Origin: Rhodomicrobium sp. Az07
GTDB lineage: Bacteria; Pseudomonadota; Alphaproteobacteria; Rhizobiales; Rhodomicrobiaceae
DNA length: 56,973 nt
Direction of reading: 5' to 3'
Assembly: GCF_018619475.1 (NCBI RefSeq)
Contig: NZ_JAHFZG010000020.1
Location: forward strand, 1 to 56,973
Shown here: positions 37,269 to 45,669 of the stretch, in pieces
Layout of the letters: the number at the start of each line of letters is the position of its first letter
Position numbering within the stretch: position 1 is the first letter of the stretch
Notes under the pieces: generated by a model
What the model was told of the DNA's origin: nothing
Seen by the model: the letters and a program-made list of their open reading frames with translations, nothing else
Database searches by the model: none
Program-made: the position numbers and the translations under genes

Positions 37269-39455
37269 TCACATCCCCAGCAATTCCTGGAGCCGACGCT
37301 TGCGACCCGGATGGGAAAGTCGATCGAGGCCCTTCGCTTCGATCTGACGAATGCGCTCGCGCGTCACGCCGTAGATCTGACCGATTTCCTCGAGGGTCAT
37401 GTCGGAATCGCGCCCGATACCAAAGCGCATCCGGATCACATCAGCCTGACGTTCCGGCAGATCAGCCAGTGCGTCTGTCACGATCCTTTCGGTTTCTGCC
37501 TGGTCGAAGACATCCACTGCTGGAGGTTCGGGCAGCAGGTTGTCCCAGTCGTCGAGGCTTGCGGGATATTCGGCTTCACGCGGGATGCCGCGGAACTGTC
37601 TGACCTCGTCGATTGCCCATTCCAGCTCTTCGGCGAGATCAAGGTCGGAAACGGCACCGCCGACCCGAACGTCCAGCCTGTCGAGGGCGCGATCAAGCTT
37701 GGTGACCTTCTCGTTCCGATGCACCGGGATGCGGATCGCCGCGCCTTCATCAGCGCGCCATCGCATGATGGCCTGTCGCATCCAGTAAGTGGCGTAGATG
37801 AGGAAGCGATAACCACGTTCGGGATCAAATCGCCTTGTGGAACGCTGCAGACCCATGAACGCGACCTGAAAGACGTCCTCTGGATCCTCGCCTTCCTCCA
37901 CGTTCCGCGAGGCAAACCGCCGCACGTAAGGCAGGTGCTCGCGGATAAGGTGTTCGGTAGCGGATTCGGAGATCAGGATTTCGGCTTCCAGCTGACTGGC
38001 CTCGGCTTGGCACGCTGGGAACTGCTTCAGTCTGCGGACCAACTCCTTTTGGAATGCCAGAGAGAGATCCAATGCCTCGAGCGCAGCAAGTGCCTCTCTT
38101 CGTCGTTTGCCGTCCATTACCCGGCCAGTAGTGTTCCAAGACCTCAGGGCGTCCGCGGCGGCCATTACTTCGGACGTCTCCGCATGGCCCGGTCGCGAGG
38201 GAATAATGGTTCTCAGGGAGACCGAGCCGGGGTCTCGCGAACCGTCGCGGATGCGGTCCATGACGTCGAGGATCGTTTCGACGGCGGTCTCGGAGGCCAG
38301 GATGCCCAGCTGGAGTTCCTGCTTGGCCCGCATCATTGGCTCCAGCAGTTGCAGCTCTTCTGATTTGTCCATGACGAAGCGCTGTGTGCCGGGAAGCCGC
38401 GTCCAACGCGTAAGGGCTGCCTCTAACGCGTCAGCAAGGTCATCGGACGATGTGTCTGAGACGGCGTCCCAGATGTCGGCATCATGCCCCGTCGCTTGAG
38501 CGAGATCGAAGCCAGCTGCTTCCAGGTTGCGCTGGAGATTGATGCGCAGTTCCTCGAGATCACCATTCCCTTCGCAATGGGCGACCAGGCGGTCGATATC
38601 GTCGAGGGAGCACCGACCCTTTGCCAGAATCTCCTCTGCCCAGGTGAAGCAGAGATCTGGGTCGATCGACATCCGCGTGCCGGTCTGGACGACCGCTCGT
38701 TTGACCGATTGCCGGCCGCGGTTGCGGACCTGCAGGAAGTCACTCTCTGCACCGTGATCGGCGGCCGCAGCGGCACTGGAGCCGATGCCCTCTCCGGAAA
38801 TTGGTGCTTGTGAAAGGTCGAGATCCCAATCCCCGTCCTCGTTATCTGAAACCACTGGTGACGAACTGATGAGCGCTACGAATGTCCCCGATGCCGTATC
38901 GCCCGCGTACTGATCGAAGAACTCCTCTGGTTCTGCCTCAGCTTCGAAAGTCAGCAGGTCATCTAGGTCGTCGGTCCTATCGGCTGGCTCCGTCTCCTGA
39001 AGCATGGCGAGACGGTGCTCCAGAACTGCATCGGGCCCGGTAACGACAGTCTCGACCTCAAGTGAAACCTCGCGATCGCCAACCGTCTCCGCTTCCGTCT
39101 CCGGGGACCCCGCAACAAGCGAAAACAGGAGCTGCGCGGCGAGACCGTGACCTTCGGCAAATGCCACATCCGCCGGTGTCTGTCGGTCGTGGTTCAGTGC
39201 GCCGGGGTCAGCTCCCGACCGAATGAAGAGATCGCAAACGGCAAGATTGCCCATGCGCGCAGCAAGGTGGAGCGGCGTATCTCCCTTAGGGTCGGCCGCG
39301 TGGAGGCTGGAGGATGCCGCAAAATCGGCAAGCCTCTCGAGCTTCCCTTCGGCGATCAGCCGGATCTCGAAAGGCCCAAGAACATGGCTTTCCGGTTCGC
39401 TCTTCGTTTGATCGCGACTGCCGAGGATGCGGGACAGTCTATCCATGATCTTCAT
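37269..39455 (-). CDS. Ankyrin repeat-sigma70 fusion protein
   Basis: 728 residues from the ATG at 39455, picked for its strong ribosome site (GGGAGGT); it overlaps the WYL gene end by 17 bp. Residues about 29-115 hold two to three ankyrin repeats (DPKGDTPLHLAARMGNLAVC, then DRQTPADVAFAEGHGLAAQL). An acidic stretch (115-250) and a helical middle part follow. From about 503 comes a full sigma70: region 2 with GYRFLIYATYWMRQAIMRW and IRIPVH, and region 4 with MTLEEIGQIYGVTRERIRQI (about 684-703). In region 2 the two tryptophans of E. coli sigma70 (W433/W434) read Tyr557/Trp558. A sigma factor within a defence operon would let the cassette control its own transcription or redirect RNA polymerase; that role is inference. 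Confidence 0.9.
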   Translation of the reverse strand: MKIMDRLSRILGSRDQTKSEPESHVLGPFEIRLIAEGKLERLADFAASSSLHAADPKGDTPLHLAARMGNLAVCDLFIRSGADPGALNHDRQTPADVAFAEGHGLAAQLLFSLVAGSPETEAETVGDREVSLEVETVVTGPDAVLEHRLAMLQETEPADRTDDLDDLLTFEAEAEPEEFFDQYAGDTASGTFVALISSSPVVSDNEDGDWDLDLSQAPISGEGIGSSAAAAADHGAESDFLQVRNRGRQSVKRAVVQTGTRMSIDPDLCFTWAEEILAKGRCSLDDIDRLVAHCEGNGDLEELRINLQRNLEAAGFDLAQATGHDADIWDAVSDTSSDDLADALEAALTRWTRLPGTQRFVMDKSEELQLLEPMMRAKQELQLGILASETAVETILDVMDRIRDGSRDPGSVSLRTIIPSRPGHAETSEVMAAADALRSWNTTGRVMDGKRRREALAALEALDLSLAFQKELVRRLKQFPACQAEASQLEAEILISESATEHLIREHLPYVRRFASRNVEEGEDPEDVFQVAFMGLQRSTRRFDPERGYRFLIYATYWMRQAIMRWRADEGAAIRIPVHRNEKVTKLDRALDRLDVRVGGAVSDLDLAEELEWAIDEVRQFRGIPREAEYPASLDDWDNLLPEPPAVDVFDQAETERIVTDALADLPERQADVIRMRFGIGRDSDMTLEEIGQIYGVTRERIRQIEAKGLDRLSHPGRKRRLQELLGM

Positions 39456-40299
39456 GAATGACCTCCCTGTTGAGAAGCACGATCTGCTGGTCCTGAGGCT
39501 TTCTCGCGTCGGGATCAGTATCAAGCCCGAGACGCCTGAGCGCGTAGTACAGCAGCGCGCGCCGGACCTTGATCTTCACCTTGCCGCCACGCATCCCGTA
39601 GTCGAGCGCGATGACCTTGGCCTGGGTTTCGGAAAGGGCGGGGTGGGGCCCGATTTCCAGAGTGGCTTCAGTATTCCAGTCGCGGTCGTCCATCGCGGAC
39701 ACATCGCTTTCCCGACACTCTCGAATCTCGAGCATTCGCGAGAGCAGGAAATCCTTGAAGGCTTCGTCGGTCAGGCAGAACGCCCGTGTGTGCCAGCGGA
39801 ACCCGTCGAACCCGATGGCGTGCGGAGCGATCCAGCGCCAGCGCGGCTCCGGACTGGACAGGGACTGGTACTTCACTTCGATCGCCTCGGACCGGCGTAT
39901 GGCGCTGACCACGGAGCGGAGCGTCACGGGATTGACGCCGCGCACCGGGGTCGGGGCTGAGGCGTAGGGTGGGAGATCGGCAATCCAGGAGTCCTCGCGG
40001 TCGAGGATCCCGTCCGCCACCGACCGAAGCTGGGCGAGGTAGCGGCTTGCGTCGGGTTTGAGGAACCGGGGCTTGAACTCGGGGCCACGGACGTAGGTCC
40101 GCGCGCTCTTGTCGTAGACCATGTTGTCGGGCGCGAAGCCGATGTAGCGGTTCAGGTCGGTGGACGCCTGGTTCACCGAGACCCCGAACTGGTCCATCAG
40201 GTCGCTGCGGTTCACATGTCCCTCCCAGAACAGGCGGAACTCTATGAACTCGAGACGCTGCTCGACTCCCCAGCGAAGTTCGGACCTCTCGTTGTCCAC
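39439..40299 (-). CDS. WYL-domain regulator, BrxR/CapW-like
   Basis: 286 residues from a GTG at 40299 with GGGAG upstream. An N-terminal winged helix has RLEFIEFRLFWEGHVNRSDL and FGVSVNQASTDLNRYI. A WYL domain (about 125-210; VKYQSLSSPEPRWRWIAPHA, GFRWHTRAFC) is followed by a C-terminal WCX-like domain. BrxR and CapW share this layout and repress defence operons until a signal binds the WYL domain. A 19-bp near-palindrome just upstream is its likely operator. First gene of the operon. Confidence 0.88.
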   Translation of the reverse strand: MDNERSELRWGVEQRLEFIEFRLFWEGHVNRSDLMDQFGVSVNQASTDLNRYIGFAPDNMVYDKSARTYVRGPEFKPRFLKPDASRYLAQLRSVADGILDREDSWIADLPPYASAPTPVRGVNPVTLRSVVSAIRRSEAIEVKYQSLSSPEPRWRWIAPHAIGFDGFRWHTRAFCLTDEAFKDFLLSRMLEIRECRESDVSAMDDRDWNTEATLEIGPHPALSETQAKVIALDYGMRGGKVKIKVRRALLYYALRRLGLDTDPDARKPQDQQIVLLNREVIHEDHG

Positions 40300-40321
40300 C
40301 GTGGCCTCCCAGCCCCCTGAT

Positions 40322-40340
40322 GCGCATGGTAACTATGCGC
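40322..40340. promoter_or_regulatory. Likely operator of the WYL regulator
   Basis: GCGCATGGTAACTATGCGC is a 19-bp near-palindrome with perfect 6-bp outer arms, 23-41 bp upstream of the WYL start. Binding there would block the operon promoter, as with BrxR/CapW. Confidence 0.6.
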
Positions 40341-40470
40341 GCCCATTTTCTGGGTTGTCGTGAGGCTAGCCAGGGGATGATGATCTGGCAATGGAAATGC
40401 GTCTCCTTGCAGCATCAATCTCGATCCAAGCGAACAGCGGCCATAAAGGGCTTAGGCAGAGGAGAAGCAC

Positions 40471-41784
40471 TCAGTAGCCCCAGCCAGAGCTGACGGGGGG
40501 ATCGCCGAGCGGATCTTCAAGCTCGTCGACTGCCGGGAACAGATCGCCTTCGCCCGCAAAGGATTTCGCAGCATCCAGTCCGGTTCGACGATCAAGCTCG
40601 GCCAACCGGGACTCTACCCACTGCAGCATCCGGCCCAGATCCGAGTCGACGGACAGGCTGGCTTCCTGCGGCAGGCCGGAGATCCATTCGCGGATTTCGC
40701 GGGCCTCCCGACGCAGCTCAATGATCTGCCGCAGGTGAGAAAGTCGCATCTCCTCGCGTTTGAGGCGGGCCTGTGCGAGCTGTCGCCGGTGCTGCAGGAT
40801 TTTCCACTGCCTCTCGCGCTCCTCACGCTCCTCGCGGCGCACGCGAATGGTCTCTAGAATGAGCTCTATGCCGGCGACTATTTCGGGGACCATCCGTTCC
40901 ACGCGTTGCGTCTTGCCGTCACCCCACGTCTTCCGCAGGCCGTCCGCCCACGCGTCGATCGAGAACACGAGCTCGCCGGTCCACGCAGTCACATATTCCG
41001 GCCAAGGCGGTCGGCTGCCGAACGAAACGCTGTCCCAATCGTTGCGCCGAAGGGACCGTGCCTGTTTCTCTTTCCTCTTCTCCTCCCGAGCGGTTTCTTC
41101 TGGAGTCGGTACGTATTTCAGCCTTCTCGTTCGTTCGAGCAGGGTGAAGCTGATCTTGTCCGCGCCCTTCTGAACGGACATCTTCTCTCCGTTCGCTATC
41201 AGGCTCAGCCCGACCTCGTCGAGCGTCCGCGCCAACGCGTCGAGGAAGAAGCAAGCCCGTTCGGCGGACGCAGCGCCGACGATCACGCCACACTGGCCTG
41301 GCGCCGTGGCGCTGAGGACGCCCTCCTTGTCCGGCTTCCTGGTCCGAAGGAACTTCACCGTTTGCGCCACCGAGGAGTGTGGGTTTTCCATCAGAGGCAT
41401 TGGGGATTCTGGCGTCGCCTTGATGGTAGCAGCCCGGACTTCCCGCTCAGCCTTTCGCTTGCAGGCAAGTTCGGCGATGCCGTCAGGGAGAGCTGAGGTG
41501 GCCCCGCGAATGCTTACCCGATCGAGGCTTCGATCCCTCAGTTCGAGGAACGGCGGCACTTTCGGTTGTTCTCCGGTAGCAACCTTGGCCCAGTACCCCC
41601 GGGGCGGTACGGGAATACGATGACGACTGCAGACCTTCGCGAGCCCCCGATCCGATATCCCGAATTCCTGTGCAAGCGCTGTCATCGGCTTGCGCCAGAC
41701 CAAGTCGTAGAGGTCTCGACGGCTAAGTATCTGTGAAGGCGACAATTCTTGAACTCTCCGCAATACAGCTTCGCGCGGAAGCAA
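40471..41784 (-). CDS. Hypothetical protein with N-terminal helix-turn-helix
   Basis: 437 residues if read from a TTG at 41784; the start is uncertain because the first ATG is at codon 34. Residues about 20-65 (RRDLYDLVWRKPMTALAQEF, then GISDRGLAKVCSRHRIPVPPR) look like a helix-turn-helix seen in accessory-region hypotheticals. The middle contains NGEKMSVQKGADKISFTLLE, and residues about 305-375 form a very charged Arg/Glu coiled coil. The function is not known to me. It lies upstream of the defence operon on the same strand, separated by 171 bp with the WYL operator, so it may or may not belong to it. Confidence 0.7.
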   Translation of the reverse strand: MLPREAVLRRVQELSPSQILSRRDLYDLVWRKPMTALAQEFGISDRGLAKVCSRHRIPVPPRGYWAKVATGEQPKVPPFLELRDRSLDRVSIRGATSALPDGIAELACKRKAEREVRAATIKATPESPMPLMENPHSSVAQTVKFLRTRKPDKEGVLSATAPGQCGVIVGAASAERACFFLDALARTLDEVGLSLIANGEKMSVQKGADKISFTLLERTRRLKYVPTPEETAREEKRKEKQARSLRRNDWDSVSFGSRPPWPEYVTAWTGELVFSIDAWADGLRKTWGDGKTQRVERMVPEIVAGIELILETIRVRREEREERERQWKILQHRRQLAQARLKREEMRLSHLRQIIELRREAREIREWISGLPQEASLSVDSDLGRMLQWVESRLAELDRRTGLDAAKSFAGEGDLFPAVDELEDPLGDPPVSSGWGY

Positions 41785-41995
41785 TATCCCGCAGCGCCGT
41801 TTTAGCTGTCATCGCCACCCGGATGAAACCTGGAGAAGGTTGGATATCAGGCCCATCCCCTCCGCCAACCTTTTTTTGCAAAAATCCCGTAAGTGCCCGT
41901 CTTAATTCAGCTTTTTGCCGTAGCGCAAATTGTTCAGCGCTGCTTCGCCCAAATGTGCTATACATTTCGATGCACAATTTGGGAGAGGCGCGGCT

Positions 41996-42325
41996 GTGAA
42001 AGACACAACCATTTTCAAGCGGGCCGATACGTGGCAACTCCGCCGCCGCGTGCCCGCGCGCTATGCCCCCGTCGAAGAGCGCAAGGTGATCTGGCTCAGT
42101 CTTCACACCGATTCGGAGAGCGTGGCGCGCCGCAAGGCCGCTGCTGCATGGGTGCAACTCGAAGAGGCCTGGGAGGCCCGTCTCGCGGGCGACACGAACG
42201 ATGCGGAGAAGCGTTACGCCGCCGCCCTCAACCTTTGCGGAATGCGCGGCTTTCGCTACCTGCCTGCCGAAAAGATCGCGGCGGAAACTAAAAGACGAGG
42301 CTCTTCGAGAGCGCTGAGCTTTTAG
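41996..42325 (+). pseudogene. Truncated DUF6538-type integrase, N-terminus only
   Basis: 109 codons from a GTG at 41996. The text RADTWQLRRRVPARY and IWLSLHTDSESVARRKAAAA matches the N-terminal domain of a group of site-specific integrases that normally exceed 450 residues. Homology ends near RYLPAEKIAA and the core and catalytic domains are missing. The break coincides with an imperfect hairpin at 42288-42325 (CTAAAAG...CTTTTAG). Confidence 0.7.
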
Positions 42326-42743
42326 AACCGCTCAAAAATGCAACCTCGACCGCATTTTGATGTGGCCTCTGCTTGTCTGTTAACCGATACGGACCATCGC
42401 ATTTAACGCATGAATGTGCCTGCAGGCGACCTGGCGGGCGCGGCTTTGAATAAGGCAATACGGGCGATCGATGCTCGGAACCGCCGAAGCAATCCTTACG
42501 CACGTTGGAATGACATTCCATGATCGGCGATCCGACAGTGGACGCCCGCGCAGAAGCGCGAAGCTGCTTCCGCGAGTAGGGATTCTTGCTCTCCGATGTT
42601 TTTTGAGATGCCGCAAAGCACTCCTGAATTAGGCTCCGGAAGCGCTGCGGTCGTCGCGTGACGAAATCCGAAGAACGAGAGAATGAGACGGCAGCGCACT
42701 TTCGTGAAACGCGGCAATCCCCAGAACCAGTGAGATAACACAC
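42326..42743. other. Gene-free stretch
   Basis: About 420 bp between the integrase fragment and the acyltransferase-like gene. Frames on both strands are broken or not protein-like, and I see no RNA gene. Confidence 0.5.
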
Positions 42744-43239
42744 ATGACGTCCTCCGAGCGAACCGATCCCACAAAGCAGCATGCCAACGGCGACGCTAAC
42801 CCGAGCAGCAGTCCGACCACGGGCGGCTCTCCGTTCACGCTTCCGACGCCCGGCGGCAAAGACAAGACGGTCGCTACGCTTCTTGGCGAGGTCTGCTGGC
42901 TGTTTTCGCAAAGCCCGAAGCACAAGAATTTCTTCATCTCCGATCTCGAGTGGCTGGTGATGACGCCGATCCTGCTCAGGCAGATTCGCGTGTTCTATGC
43001 TCCCGACCGCCCGATCGGCGTGGCGCTCTGGGCCTTTGTTAACGATCTGGTCGAGGAGCGCTTGAAGAGCGGCCATGCGCGCCTGGCGCCCCGCCGACTG
43101 GAAATCGGGCAACAAGCTGTGGCTCGTGGATATCGTCGCCCCCTTCGGCGGACAGGACGCCATGCTGACGGATCTGAAGGAAAAGGTGTTTCCCGAACGG
43201 GAGGCGAGTTTTTTGGGAGTAGCTGAATGGACGCAGTAG
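42744..43239 (+). pseudogene. HlyC-type toxin-activating lysine acyltransferase, frameshifted
   Basis: The frame from 42744 gives a linker, then TLLGEVCWLFSQSPKHKNFF with the HlyC catalytic His (His60), and WAFVNDLVEERLKSGHARLA. One extra C in the CCCC run at 43089-43092 breaks the frame. The +1 frame continues as DWKSGNKLWLVDIVAPFGGQ (the catalytic Asp is conserved) down to the TAG at 43237. HlyC-family enzymes acylate RTX toxins, but no toxin gene is present. Either a real inactivating mutation or a homopolymer sequencing error. Confidence 0.85.
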
Positions 43240-43277
43240 AAAAGCTAAAGTAAGGAATTAATGGAACTGATACCGAG

Positions 43278-43364
43278 ATGTCTCTACGGAGCCTGAGATC
43301 AAATCGGATGTTCGCCGCGATCGCAGTTATCATCATAGCTTTTTTGATCTATAATGATTTTTAA
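43278..43364 (+). CDS. Possible 28-residue single-helix membrane peptide
   Basis: A short frame MSLRSLRSNRMFAAIAVIII (then AFLIYNDF) has a positively charged start and a hydrophobic helix long enough to cross a membrane. It lies 38 bp after the acyltransferase frame, at the edge of the AT-rich patch. The ribosome site is weak. Too short for firm support. Confidence 0.3.
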   Translation: MSLRSLRSNRMFAAIAVIIIAFLIYNDF

Positions 43365-43424
43365 CAAAAAATAAATTGTCGTAACAAATTCTTATGCTCG
43401 ATAGCGCATGAATACTATTTTTAC

Positions 43425-43646
43425 ATGAAAAGGATGACGCCTAATGAAACCACGGATGCATTTGATATTATAACAAAGTATAGAAACGTATCGACTGATA
43501 TCGATTTATACCACATGCTATTACGATTCCGCTCAGAACCTGGCTTCAAAATTACGCAGAATGGTGCCAATGTAATAATATCTACGTATTTTAGGATTTA
43601 TTATGCAGCTTATATCCCAATTGTATCTGAGATGATTATTATATAA
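43425..43646 (+). CDS. AT-rich hypothetical protein, 73 residues
   Basis: A complete frame with base composition far below the window average. I recognise no family. It has TTDAFDIITKYRNVSTDIDL near its start and a Tyr/Ile-rich end. The position between an orphan toxin acyltransferase and a chimeric integrase suggests foreign DNA. Could be a chance frame in AT-rich sequence. Confidence 0.3.
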   Translation: MKRMTPNETTDAFDIITKYRNVSTDIDLYHMLLRFRSEPGFKITQNGANVIISTYFRIYYAAYIPIVSEMIII

Positions 43647-43718
43647 TTCAGTGATACTGGGGTGACTGTGAGGCTAGTCTCTGCAAGCACAGCAATTATA
43701 GCGCTGTAGGTATACAAT

Positions 43719-45020
43719 ATGACCGAGAATATTGTAGTAGGTTATCATGCTATTGGCACAACTGGAGATATAGCCCATCATAAATTTATAATATATTATC
43801 GCGCTGACGGCACTGCCATGCAGATACATGGAGAAGGCTCCCAAAACTATGGTTGGTCTCCGATAGATGAGTTATCGCCGATGCGAAGGCCGCCCTCACG
43901 CGGCTCCCGCACCGGTCAGGCGAGGGAGGTTGCCCGCGAGCACCTGCGTTCGATGCGGATGGGCATCGACCCGCGCGATCTGAAGCGGCAGGACGAAGCC
44001 ATGAAGATCACGCTCAGGCAGGTGGCGGACGCCTATTTCGCGCGTCCCGGTATGCTGAAGGAAAGCACCCGCGCGGAAATGGATCGGCACATCGAAAAAG
44101 TGTTCGAGGCATGGAAGGAGCGACCCATCGCTTCTATCACGCCCGCTGAATGCCGGAAGCGCTTTGAGGAGATGGCCACGCACGGCTTGCGCGGGAAAGG
44201 CCCTGCGCCGACGCAAGCGAGCCTCGCGCTGGTGACGCTTCGGACCCTCATCAACTTTACCATAGGCGAATATAAGCAAGCTGACGGTAAGCCCCTTATC
44301 GAACATAACGCCGTCGACATTCTCAAGAAGGAGCTGAAGCCATCGGTCCCTCGCACCCGCCAAATCGACCGCCGCAAGGTCGGCGAGTTTTGGCACCTGC
44401 TTGCCGAAGCACGCCATCGTGCTCTCGACGACGACGCGCTCGCGGGCGTCGACCTCGTGAGGTTTTTGCTCCTTACCGGCGCTCGGCGAAATGAGGGTGC
44501 TGAGCTCACATGGGACCGCGTCAACATCGATGACGACGATCCGACGAATTGCTGGTGGCATCTTCCTGATCCAAAAAACCGGAATCCGGTCTGGCTTCCC
44601 CTGTCTTCGCAAGCGGTCGCAGTGCTGAAATCAAGGAAGCGGGTGAGCGGGAACCCGCATGTGTTTCCTTCGCGGAGCAGGACCGGCCACATCATGGACA
44701 CACGCGGGCCGCTCGAACGGTTGAGTAAGCGAATCGGCATGGAAAGGCTGTCGGCGCACGACATGCGGCGCACCTTCGTCACGCTCGGCGTCAAAGCCTG
44801 TCGGCTCGACGTTGCGAAGCTGGAGCTTCTCACGAACCACGTGCCGCAAGGCGTGACCGCCCGCCACTATCTTGAAACCTCGGACCTTCGGGATTATCAC
44901 CCTGAAGTTCAGGCAATTGGCGATTTGATAGAAGCGGAAGCCGCCGTTGCGGCAGGCCGTATAGCGCCGCGCACAGCGGCGTTGTTTGGCCCCGCTACTA
45001 CCGCGGCGGCCCCGTGCTGA
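43719..45020 (+). CDS. Tyrosine-type site-specific integrase with replaced N-terminus
   Basis: 433 residues. From about residue 65 it reads like an arm-domain-type integrase (QAREVAREHLRSMRMGIDPR). The SAM-like core follows, then the catalytic domain with TGARRNEGAEL (Arg), HDMRRTFVTLG (His-x2-Arg) and HYLETSD (Tyr). The first ~57 residues (MTENIVVGYHAIGTTGDIAH onward) are AT-rich and unlike the normal arm-binding domain. The gene therefore looks like an in-frame fusion of a foreign 5' end to an integrase that lost its own start. The catalytic residues are intact, but arm-site binding may be lost. Confidence 0.85.
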   Translation: MTENIVVGYHAIGTTGDIAHHKFIIYYRADGTAMQIHGEGSQNYGWSPIDELSPMRRPPSRGSRTGQAREVAREHLRSMRMGIDPRDLKRQDEAMKITLRQVADAYFARPGMLKESTRAEMDRHIEKVFEAWKERPIASITPAECRKRFEEMATHGLRGKGPAPTQASLALVTLRTLINFTIGEYKQADGKPLIEHNAVDILKKELKPSVPRTRQIDRRKVGEFWHLLAEARHRALDDDALAGVDLVRFLLLTGARRNEGAELTWDRVNIDDDDPTNCWWHLPDPKNRNPVWLPLSSQAVAVLKSRKRVSGNPHVFPSRSRTGHIMDTRGPLERLSKRIGMERLSAHDMRRTFVTLGVKACRLDVAKLELLTNHVPQGVTARHYLETSDLRDYHPEVQAIGDLIEAEAAVAAGRIAPRTAALFGPATTAAAPC

Positions 45021-45284
45021 TCGAGGCGCTAGCTGGCGCTGTGCCGCCCCACTAGCGGGGCAGGGGCATCGCGGCCTTTGGCGCAAGCGTACGCGCGGAG
45101 GTTGTGCTCTTTTGGTAACAGGCGCGCGGGAAATTGTGCGACTGCGCAAATCTTCGCATACAGGCACGTTAAGTCTTTGTTAACATAACCTTGCTGGCCC
45201 GCTTCTATCCAAGTGTGCGCCGTCTCACATCGGCTCCGCCCTTGCGCGGAGTGTTCACCCTAAATCGACCGTCCGGGTAAGCGA

Positions 45285-45314
45285 CGGCAGGATTTTTCCT
45301 GCCGAAGGTATAAT
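45285..45314 (+). promoter_or_regulatory. Promoter with operator-like hairpin before the excisionase-like gene
   Basis: A perfect inverted repeat CGGCAGGA/TCCTGCCG (45285-45304, TTTT loop) lies just before a TATAAT box at 45309-45314, 28 bp ahead of the ATG at 45342. It sits where a repressor would block RNA polymerase. No good -35 box is visible. Confidence 0.55.
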
Positions 45315-45341
45315 ACCCGGCAGGACTGGCGGAGGTTTGCT

Positions 45342-45632
45342 ATGTCCCATTCGGTTGATCTTGACGACTTATTGACGAACAAAGAAGCCGCCACGCTTCT
45401 CGGTATCAACCCCAACACCCTCGAGATTTGGCGCTGCAAAGGCCGAGGTCCGGCGTTCATCAAGCTGGGCACCTCGCCTAAAGCGGGCGTCCGCTATCTC
45501 CGCTCCGCTCTGTTGGCATGGCGCGCGAAGCAGTCTTTCACCAGCACGAGCGCCTACACGGCGACCCTCAGACAGCCAATCAGCAAGCCCTCCGACGCGC
45601 GCCCCATGAAAAAGCGGGCTGTTTCTGCGTAA
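45342..45632 (+). CDS. Excisionase/AlpA-like helix-turn-helix protein
   Basis: 96 residues; a MerR/excisionase-type HTH with LTNKEAATLLGINPNTLEIW and a wing ending RYLRSALLAWRAKQ. Such proteins direct integrase towards excision or act as early regulators in phages and satellites. The place between integrase and primase genes is typical. Confidence 0.85.
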   Translation: MSHSVDLDDLLTNKEAATLLGINPNTLEIWRCKGRGPAFIKLGTSPKAGVRYLRSALLAWRAKQSFTSTSAYTATLRQPISKPSDARPMKKRAVSA

Positions 45633-45669
45633 CGGAAGGTCGTGGCAAGCCAATCGTAAGTTCATTCAC

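Noticed and set aside
42629-42937. Minus-strand frame of 102 codons near the HlyC-type gene
   Set aside because: Antisense to the HlyC-type reading frame and without motifs.
43089-43092. Programmed frameshift in the HlyC-type gene
   Set aside because: A CCCC run alone is no established slippery signal and no stimulatory structure is evident; mutation or sequencing error is simpler.
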